11,245 bases of DNA from an uncultured Capnocytophaga sp. (GTDB lineage: Bacteria > Bacteroidota > Bacteroidia > Flavobacteriales > Flavobacteriaceae), in NCBI GenBank assembly GCA_915070235.1, contig CAJZFM010000045.1, positions 1-11,245 on the forward strand, written 5' to 3'. Every line of letters begins with the position of its first letter. The first letter of the stretch is position 1. The notes under the pieces are model-generated. The model did no database searches. It saw nothing but the letters and a program-made list of their open reading frames with translations, and was not told the DNA's origin. Made by a program: the position numbers and the translations under genes. Shown piece after piece: positions 1 through 4,221 of the stretch.

Positions 1-27
1 AAAATAGCTGAATTGGTAGAATCATAA
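1..27 (+). CDS. Possible 3' end of an upstream gene (partial)
   Basis: Frame 1 is open from the window edge for eight codons (KIAELVES) and ends in two consecutive TAA codons at 25-30. The other two forward frames hit stops within the first nine bases. This could be the tail of the gene that precedes the lipoprotein, possibly a toxin or another immunity gene, but eight codons cannot show identity. The next start codon lies 17 bases beyond the first stop, a spacing typical of an operon. This is inference from position only. Confidence 0.3.
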   Translation, partial: KIAELVES

Positions 28-44
28 TAAAATATATCTAGATT

Positions 45-473
45 ATGAAAAAAATATTCTGTATTCTTTTACTTATAGCATCAATTATAGCTTGTAATAA
101 TATAAAAAAACAAAAAAACAATCTATCTCTTTACAATCAAGAGGGTATAAGAGAGATTGATTGTGGAAAAATGATCTTAGAAATAGTTCAATCAAGTAAT
201 TTAGATTTATCAGCGTATTCAGATTATTTCGTAAGAATAGAACGAATTGAAGATAATAGCATCATTATTCAAGTATATTTTGAGAATGACATTTCAGAAA
301 CTAATGATACAAAACAAATTATAGAAAGTACTATTGCTTGGTTGTCATTGGATGTTAATAAAAAAGAATTGTATAATATAACTTTTGATTTAGAGAATCC
401 AATAACTCTGAGCTTCAATAAAGAATTGCTTAATATCAATGATATTAAAGAAATATGTAAAAGTAGAGATTAA
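45..473 (+). CDS. Unrecognised small lipoprotein, 142 aa
   Basis: Residues 1-17 form a lipoprotein signal: MKK, a hydrophobic core, then I-I-A-Cys17 as lipobox, so the mature protein would begin at Cys17 with a lipid anchor. The residues after the cysteine (NNIKKQKNN) are basic and polar and lack the K-(D/E)-(D/E) type surface-export signal described for Capnocytophaga lipoproteins. If the genus guess holds, it would face the periplasm. The rest is a small, mostly soluble domain with alternating beta-like stretches (for example SIIIQVYFEN) that I do not recognise. Codon use is strongly AT-rich, like the next three genes. The position beside two SUKH genes suggests an immunity or accessory role in a toxin island, but this is inference. 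There is no Shine-Dalgarno; ATG 45 is the only sensible start for the signal peptide. Confidence 0.8.
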   Translation: MKKIFCILLLIASIIACNNIKKQKNNLSLYNQEGIREIDCGKMILEIVQSSNLDLSAYSDYFVRIERIEDNSIIIQVYFENDISETNDTKQIIESTIAWLSLDVNKKELYNITFDLENPITLSFNKELLNINDIKEICKSRD

Positions 474-560
474 ATTTATTAGATAGGTTTGTAGTTCACT
501 GCTGTTGCCCTTTGATTTAAAAAAATACAACTCTAAGAACAATTTTTAGTAATACAAATA

Positions 561-998
561 ATGACAAACGATTTTAAAAATAAAATAGATTCCTATCTTT
601 CATCAGAAGTAGGTAGACTTTTTATTCGATATAAGAATGAAGCTAAAGATATTGATTATACAGAGAAAGAATTGGATATTACAATAGATGATGCGCTCAA
701 ATATGTACTATTGACCTATGGAGGGGCTTATATAGGGGTAGATTTGTTACCTTGTTCTAAAGACCCTAATAATAAAAATCAAGAGACCATTTTAGATTAT
801 ACAAAATCTATAAGAGACTATTATAAAGAAACAAATGTTTGCCATAGTATCCAATCAGGATATGTTATATCCATAGAGGGAAATGGGGATATTATCTTTG
901 TAGATTCAGAGAACAAAGTAAAAATATTCTATCACGATACTAATGAAGAAGAATTATTAGCCAAGAACTTTGAGTCTTTTATAATAGAGCTGATATAG
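561..998 (+). CDS. SMI1/KNR4-like (SUKH) family protein, probable immunity protein
   Basis: This 145-residue protein has the layout of the SUKH superfamily: an N-terminal helical part, a YGGAYIG element at 53-59 matching the family's NGG/G turn, and a C-terminal block at 101-141 with GYVISIEGNGDIIFVD (dG-GD-I-(F/Y)-(V/I)-D), a YHD at 124-126 and a closing AKNFESFI helix. SUKH proteins are known mainly as cytoplasmic antidotes that bind and neutralise toxins of contact-dependent or type VI/IX-type polymorphic systems, often in multigene arrays. No toxin is visible here, so the partner is unknown. It follows the lipoprotein after 87 bases with no gene and is followed after 9 bases by a small ORF. 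AT-rich codon use suggests transfer or rapid turnover. The subfamily (SUKH-1 or another) is uncertain. Confidence 0.75.
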   Translation: MTNDFKNKIDSYLSSEVGRLFIRYKNEAKDIDYTEKELDITIDDALKYVLLTYGGAYIGVDLLPCSKDPNNKNQETILDYTKSIRDYYKETNVCHSIQSGYVISIEGNGDIIFVDSENKVKIFYHDTNEEELLAKNFESFIIELI

Positions 999-1007
999 TA
1001 AAAGATT

Positions 1008-1163
1008 ATGATAGAGACGATTACGGAACTACTTGCTTATGTTGATGGAATAGCTACTTTTAAAGGGCAGGAATATCCCTTTGAACTCTTCTGTAATGGT
1101 ACAAAAGTAAGCGGAAGTTTGCAGGAATATTTACTAATGGAAATAGAAGAGGAGCAATCATGA
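1008..1163 (+). CDS. Small ORF, 51 aa, coupled to the SUKH-3 gene
   Basis: ATG at 1008 opens a 51-codon frame (MIETITELLAYVDG... to EIEEEQS) that ends with TGA at 1161-1163. The next gene starts at 1160, so the two share ATGA, a standard arrangement for coupled translation. It begins 9 bases after the stop of the upstream SUKH gene, filling what would otherwise be a 161-base gap. The protein is acidic at its C terminus, has no signal peptide or membrane segment, and I recognise no family. The TFKGQEYPFELFCNG stretch (17-31) looks like a beta hairpin of a small folded domain. It may be a free-standing immunity subunit or a remnant of a longer immunity gene. The overlap and tight spacing are seen; the role is inference. 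Confidence 0.6.
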   Translation: MIETITELLAYVDGIATFKGQEYPFELFCNGTKVSGSLQEYLLMEIEEEQS

Positions 1164-1609
1164 TAACAAATCGATTAAAGAAACTACTTCTTGAGAACAA
1201 TATAACTATTGATTATAAAATTAGCCCCACAGAGTTTAATGCTAAGAAAGAGTTTATAATCAACATGTACCAATCAAAAGGATATGAGTCAATCAATGAT
1301 TCACTGATACTCTTTTTAGCGTATTTCCTAAATAAAAGTTTCTCAGCAAGAGATAATAATATAGATTTTACTTTGGAAAAAGTATTGACAAACAAGAATA
1401 AAGGGAGTTATTCTTACATAGAGAGTTGTTTTGACTTAAAAAACTTAATTCCTTTTGCAATGGCGTATGATGATTATTATACATTGGTTATTGGTGAAGA
1501 TAATAGAGTCTATGCGGAAGGGTTTGAGCTTCTTCTTTATGGAAGTGATCCCTTCGAGGCTTTGGAAAACTTGCTACAGGGTACTCCTATAGAGGCATTT
1601 AAGTTATAA
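1160..1609 (+). CDS. SUKH-3-like immunity protein
   Basis: The 149-residue protein resembles the SUKH-3 domain of immunity proteins. The C-terminal half carries the recognisable pattern: LIPFAMAYDDYYTLVIGEDNRVYAEG at 96-121 (a strand, then the 'D/E-D-x-R-V-Y' turn) and YGSDPFEALENLLQGTP at 127-143 (the 'G-x-x-x-x-E-A-L-x-x-L-L-x-G' end helix). The N-terminal half is helical with a conserved-looking FLAYFLNK core. SUKH-3 proteins are known as cytoplasmic antitoxins of bacterial nuclease or deaminase toxins. The start at 1160 overlaps the preceding stop by ATGA. AT-rich base use matches the rest of this cluster. Assignment is by motif pattern; a more distant SUKH subfamily is possible. Confidence 0.7.
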   Translation: MITNRLKKLLLENNITIDYKISPTEFNAKKEFIINMYQSKGYESINDSLILFLAYFLNKSFSARDNNIDFTLEKVLTNKNKGSYSYIESCFDLKNLIPFAMAYDDYYTLVIGEDNRVYAEGFELLLYGSDPFEALENLLQGTPIEAFKL

Positions 1610-1881
1610 TCTGTAAATTTCATAAGACACAAAAGGAAGTTGTCACAGGCTTTTATTAAATATCCTCCGTACGTTTCTTGTAGCTTGTAGCCTATCATAC
1701 CAAGAGTTTGTAACTTTATTACAGATTTATGGAGCTGGGTATGTAGGGTAATGAGTGTGAGCCACATAAGTATAAATTAGGGAGGTATAGGGTATGAGTA
1801 ATGCAAAATGTGTCAGCGCGGAAAGTTGATAGAAAAAGTAATTTTGTTTGACTATAATAGGAGTTGTTAAAAATCAAGAAA
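1610..1881 (+). other. Gene-free spacer between the immunity cluster and crcB
   Basis: I see no convincing gene in these roughly 270 bases. It contains a doubled heptamer CTTGTAG (1677-1690), a 9-base inverted pair AATCTGTAA (1608-1616) and TTACAGATT (1719-1727) that spans the left half, and a G-rich stretch (about 1732-1797) with two loosely similar GGTAT/GGGTA-ATGAGT segments. A TAATTTTG at 1839-1846 resembles a Bacteroidota -7 box, but no TTTG lies at the proper distance upstream. No fluoride riboswitch signature is visible ahead of crcB. This may be a decayed junction at the edge of the accessory region. Confidence 0.4.
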
Positions 1882-2256
1882 ATGACAAAAGAAATACTAA
1901 TAGTAGGATTGGGTAGCTTTGTAGGTGGAGCCTTACGCTATATACTCTCTGTAGCCTTTAGTAAGGTAGGACGAGAATGGGCATTTCCCATAGGTATTAT
2001 GGTGGTGAATGTCTTAGGCTGCTTTTTGATAGGGCTGCTGTATAGCTACTTTAAAAATAGGGTAGGGGAGTCTCTTCTGCCTTTATTACTGATGACAGGC
2101 GTTCTAGGTGGTTTTACTACTTTCTCTACTTTCTCACTTGAAACCGTACAGCTATTAGAGCAGCATGAATATCTAAAAGCAACTCTTTACGTGGTAGGCA
2201 GTGTAGGACTGGGAGTAGGAGCGTGCTTTGGAGGAATGAGACTGTTGGGTAATTAG
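1882..2256 (+). CDS. crcB: Fluoride channel CrcB/FluC
   Basis: FluC channels are small dual-topology membrane proteins that work as antiparallel dimers to expel fluoride from the cytoplasm. This 124-residue protein has the family's usual length and four membrane segments. Diagnostic motifs are present: GSFVGGALRY (11-20), the VVNVLGCFLIG segment with the pore Asn, and GGFTTFSTFSLE with the TTFSTF phenylalanine/threonine track that coordinates fluoride and the central sodium. I chose ATG 1882 over an in-frame TTG at 1864: ATG gives the normal family length, and the TTG directly abuts the AGGAG at 1859-1863, too close for ribosome binding. Only one copy is present, fitting the homodimeric type. 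It is in no obvious operon. Confidence 0.95.
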   Translation: MTKEILIVGLGSFVGGALRYILSVAFSKVGREWAFPIGIMVVNVLGCFLIGLLYSYFKNRVGESLLPLLLMTGVLGGFTTFSTFSLETVQLLEQHEYLKATLYVVGSVGLGVGACFGGMRLLGN

Positions 2257-2260
2257 GTAA

Positions 2261-2307
2261 TTATTTCTTTGGATTTTTGCGCAAAACAGCGATTTATTTC
2301 TTTGGAT
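2261..2307. repeat. Direct repeat pair of 14 bases
   Basis: TTATTTCTTTGGAT occurs at 2261-2274 and again, exactly, at 2294-2307, an offset of 33 bases (about three helical turns). Between them is GCGCAAAACAGCG. The right copy contains the TTTG that serves as -33 element of the possible uma2 promoter. Paired sites three turns apart on one DNA face could bind a regulator, but this is inference; it may also be a small duplication. Confidence 0.55.
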
Positions 2308-2328
2308 AATTTAATTTTTGTATCTTAG
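2301..2328 (+). promoter_or_regulatory. Possible Bacteroidota-type promoter for uma2
   Basis: TTTG at 2301-2304 is followed after 16 bases by TATCTTAG at 2321-2328, one mismatch from the TAnnTTTG -7 consensus of Bacteroidota. Transcription would begin near 2335 and give a leader of roughly 155 bases before the uma2 start codon. The spacing is slightly short, and this AT-rich tract could match by chance. Confidence 0.4.
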
Positions 2329-2375
2329 TTATCTGATATATAACTATTTACAATATGTATTACCCAAAGATAAGG

Positions 2376-2435
2376 CAGAACGTAAGGTAAGCGTATGTCC
2401 GCTGTTTGCTTTATCGCAAATGAGTGTAAGTTCTG
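2376..2435 (+). other. Possible folded leader RNA before uma2
   Basis: An outer stem CAGAAC (2376-2381) with GTTCTG (2430-2435) encloses two adjacent hairpins: AGCG/CGCT (2390-2393 with 2400-2403, loop of 6) and TTTGC/GCAAA (2405-2409 with 2416-2420, loop of 6). Together these would make a three-way junction within 60 bases. The stems are short (6, 4 and 5 pairs), so chance is a real possibility. It matches no riboswitch that I recognise. Confidence 0.2.
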
Positions 2436-2492
2436 AAAAATGATTTGGCAATTTATCACTATCTTTGTCTCTGATAATCTAAAAATATTACT

Positions 2493-3083
2493 ATGAGTGA
2501 CATTATTACCAATATTGAACAATTAGACCCTATCAATGGAGTGTATACCTATGCTGACTATGTACTTTGGAAAATAAAAGATAGGTTGGAAATCCTCAAA
2601 GGTAAAATCTTTAAGATAAGTCCAGCCCCTGCTATTTCTCATCAGAAGATATCTGGGAATTTGTATGGTGAGATGTATCATTATTTCAAAGGAAAATCTT
2701 GCAAACTTTTTGCAGCTCCTTTTGATGTCGTACTCAAGAACAAAAAGGGCATAGAAGATAGCGTTGTACAGCCTGATATCTGTGCGGTGTGCGACCCTAA
2801 AAAATTAGAGAACAATAAGCGTTGCTTAGGTGCTCCTGATCTGATTATTGAGATACTATCACCAGGCAATACAAAGAAAGAGATGCGTGATAAATACGAA
2901 CTCTATGAAGAAGCAGGTGTATACGAATATTGGGTAGTACGCCCTATTGACAAGGAAATTACCCAGTTTGTACTTGAAAATGGCAAATACCGCGCTCTTC
3001 CTCCTATCATAGAGGGAGATATGGTTTCTTCCGCTAAATTTCCAGAATTAACAGTAGCAACGGAGGATATTTTTAGGCTATAG
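2493..3083 (+). CDS. Uma2 family putative restriction endonuclease-like protein
   Basis: The 196-residue protein matches the Uma2 (DUF820) family, which has a PD-(D/E)xK nuclease fold. Family marks in order are: E33-x3-G37 (LEILKGKI) with SPAPAISHQ (43-51), the PFDVVL strand (76-81), VQPDI with Asp95 as putative first metal ligand, GAPDLIIEILSPGNTKKE (113-130) with Glu120 as second ligand, then D133-K134-Y135 and the highly typical YEEAGVYEYWVV (138-149). Lysines at 128, 129 or 134 could serve as the catalytic lysine. Family biochemistry is poorly known; these genes are often multicopy in cyanobacteria and scattered elsewhere. It is a single gene converging on the cbb3 operon, and no methylase or partner is nearby. 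A six-base inverted repeat, GGCTAT (3076-3081) and ATAGCC (3090-3095), overlaps its end. Confidence 0.88.
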   Translation: MSDIITNIEQLDPINGVYTYADYVLWKIKDRLEILKGKIFKISPAPAISHQKISGNLYGEMYHYFKGKSCKLFAAPFDVVLKNKKGIEDSVVQPDICAVCDPKKLENNKRCLGAPDLIIEILSPGNTKKEMRDKYELYEEAGVYEYWVVRPIDKEITQFVLENGKYRALPPIIEGDMVSSAKFPELTVATEDIFRL

Positions 3084-3099
3084 TATGCCATAGCCTCAC

Positions 3100-3138
3100 A
3101 AAAAAAGTGCTTGTAGTTCTATGTTCTACAAGCACTTT
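3100..3138 (-). terminator. Strong hairpin terminator shared by ccoP and uma2
   Basis: A perfect 13-pair stem, 3104-3116 with 3126-3138 (AAAGTGCTTGTAG and its complement), closes a 9-base loop. On the - strand it is followed directly by seven T (3106-3100), the classic intrinsic terminator for the cbb3 operon. On the + strand it follows uma2 with only a weak T run, so it may work in both directions but best for ccoP. Confidence 0.88.
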
Positions 3139-3142
3139 CCTA

Positions 3143-3166
3143 TTAATCATTAACCATTAATGATTA
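3143..3166. repeat. Period-7 TTAANNA repeat at the ccoP stop codon
   Basis: Three heptamers in a row, TTAATCA, TTAACCA and TTAATGA, are followed by TTA of the ccoP stop (3164-3166). Because 7 shifts the frame by one each time, TAA falls at 3144, 3151 and 3158 on the + strand (all three frames), and on the - strand TTA sites at 3143, 3150, 3157 and 3164 do the same. The tract is also an inverted repeat, TAATCATTAA (3144-3153) and TTAATGATTA (3157-3166) with a 3-base loop. Confidence 0.7.
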
Positions 3167-4027
3167 TTCTTTTTTCCAAATAATATCTCCTTCAGGAGCT
3201 TTAGGGCTAGCTGGGCTACTACCTTGTAGGGAGAGTACATAGCTGGCTACCTGTTGGCGTTGCTTAGCGGTAAGGGTAGCTTTCCAGGCAACCATTCCTT
3301 TACCTTCACGTCCTCCTTCGGAGATGGTGTGGAACACATTCTTGATACCACCACCTAGAATCCAGTGGTCATCGGTAAGGTTAGGGCCTATTCCTCCACC
3401 AGCGTCAGGAGCGTGGCACATGATACAGTTGGCTTGGAAGATGCTCTTCCCTTCTTGTAGGCTAGCCGCATCGGAGAGTTCCGTAACGCTATCAGCATCA
3501 ATCATACCTGGGTTGGCCTTTTTGAAAGCCTCAATGGCTAACTTAGCATCGGTGAGTTCTTGTTCGTACTCAGCTTTTTGATCAGGGCCACCGAATACTT
3601 CATACTTGAACAGATACACTACAGCAAAGATGATACATGCGTAGAAAAGGTATGTCCACCAAGGGGGGAGGTTGTTGTCAAGCTCCTGAATTCCATCATA
3701 ATTATGGTCAAGGATAATCTCAGATTCTTTTTCCAAAGGCTTCTGGTCAAGCATTTTGGCGACAAAGCGTCCCCACCAGCTGTTTTGTTCGGCCAGCTCT
3801 CTTTGGCGTTTTTGCTCATCAGAAAGCAAGTGGTCTAAAAGGTCTTCCTTGCGGTAGGCAACCATCTCTATGCCGATAAGGATAAGAGTCAGAAAGATCA
3901 GAAAGCCACCAATGGAAGGGATAGAAGTAATGGCCGAAGCTGCTTCTGTCCCATATATATATTCTAACAATAAGGCAGCGAAACCTACAATGATAAGAAT
4001 ACGTATTAAAGCTAATAAATTTCTCAT
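3164..4027 (-). CDS. ccoP: cbb3-type cytochrome c oxidase subunit CcoP (single heme c)
   Basis: CcoP is a membrane-anchored c-type cytochrome that passes electrons to the CcoNO core of the high-affinity cbb3 oxidase. Residues 1-58 hold two membrane segments, an extended form seen in Bacteroidota. Residues 108-126 carry the CcoP signature HNYDGIQELDNNLPPWWTY followed by the conserved membrane anchor (about 127-145). The periplasmic cytochrome domain has one CIMCH heme site (201-205) and GGGIGPNLTDDHW downstream; Met245 in GKGMVAW is the probable axial ligand. Proteobacterial CcoP usually has two heme c sites; only one is present here. The ATG overlaps the ccoQ stop as ATGA. It is the last gene of the operon; a strong terminator follows. 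The tail (SSPASPKAPEGDIIWKKE) is a low-complexity linker. Confidence 0.96.
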   Translation of the reverse strand: MRNLLALIRILIIVGFAALLLEYIYGTEAASAITSIPSIGGFLIFLTLILIGIEMVAYRKEDLLDHLLSDEQKRQRELAEQNSWWGRFVAKMLDQKPLEKESEIILDHNYDGIQELDNNLPPWWTYLFYACIIFAVVYLFKYEVFGGPDQKAEYEQELTDAKLAIEAFKKANPGMIDADSVTELSDAASLQEGKSIFQANCIMCHAPDAGGGIGPNLTDDHWILGGGIKNVFHTISEGGREGKGMVAWKATLTAKQRQQVASYVLSLQGSSPASPKAPEGDIIWKKE

Positions 4028-4215
4028 AAAATGTTGTTGTTTTGATCGTCGTCGTTTAAAGGAAGGTTACTAATCTCATTCAAGTCCTTTTTCTTGTAGG
4101 AGAATACCCACCAGAAAAGGGCAATGAAAAAAGTAAAGCAAATAATCAAAGAAATAATCGGGTAAAGTGAAACACCTTCGATGGAAGCCATATGGTGTTT
4201 GATAAACTTCATCAT
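4024..4215 (-). CDS. ccoQ: CcoQ-like small subunit of cbb3 oxidase
   Basis: This 63-residue protein has one membrane segment (about 18-40, YPIISLIICFTFFIALFWWVF) followed by YKKKD, the usual FixQ/CcoQ pattern of a hydrophobic helix ending in aromatic residues and a basic patch, then an acidic and Asn-rich tail. CcoQ proteins are known to stabilise the assembled oxidase rather than to carry a cofactor. It starts 6 bases after the ccoNO stop and overlaps ccoP by ATGA, so translation is likely coupled. Two adjacent ATG codons (4215 and 4212) could each be used. Identity rests on position and shape, as the family is poorly conserved. Confidence 0.85.
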   Translation of the reverse strand: MMKFIKHHMASIEGVSLYPIISLIICFTFFIALFWWVFSYKKKDLNEISNLPLNDDDQNNNIL

Positions 4216-4221
4216 AACGAA

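Noticed and set aside
484..491. TAGGTTTG as a promoter for the SUKH gene
   Set aside because: It fits TAnnTTTG, but no -33 TTTG lies at the right distance, and the AT-rich setting makes chance matches likely.
1608..1727. Nine-base inverted pair AATCTGTAA/TTACAGATT as ends of a small mobile element
   Set aside because: The repeats are short, there are no target duplications or transposase, and AT-rich DNA gives such pairs by chance.
1537..1767. Reverse-strand open frame of 76 codons
   Set aside because: It overlaps the end of the SUKH-3-like gene on the opposite strand, shows no domain, and ends in spacer with no promoter.
1839..1846. TAATTTTG as a -7 promoter element for crcB
   Set aside because: It matches TAnnTTTG, but the nearest upstream TTG (1826-1828) is only 10 bases away and no TTTG lies 16-21 bases upstream.
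1720..1860. Fluoride riboswitch ahead of crcB
   Set aside because: The conserved crcB RNA pattern (GGNGAUGG with the pseudoknot and a downstream GAUG-CUCC pairing) is not visible.
2325..2522. Reverse-strand open frame of 65 codons before uma2
   Set aside because: It overlaps the uma2 start and its likely leader, is low in recognisable protein character, and has no convincing start context.
3324..4073. Several + strand open frames opposite ccoP and ccoQ
   Set aside because: They run antisense to a clearly coding oxidase gene, with no domains or start signals; they are frame shadows.
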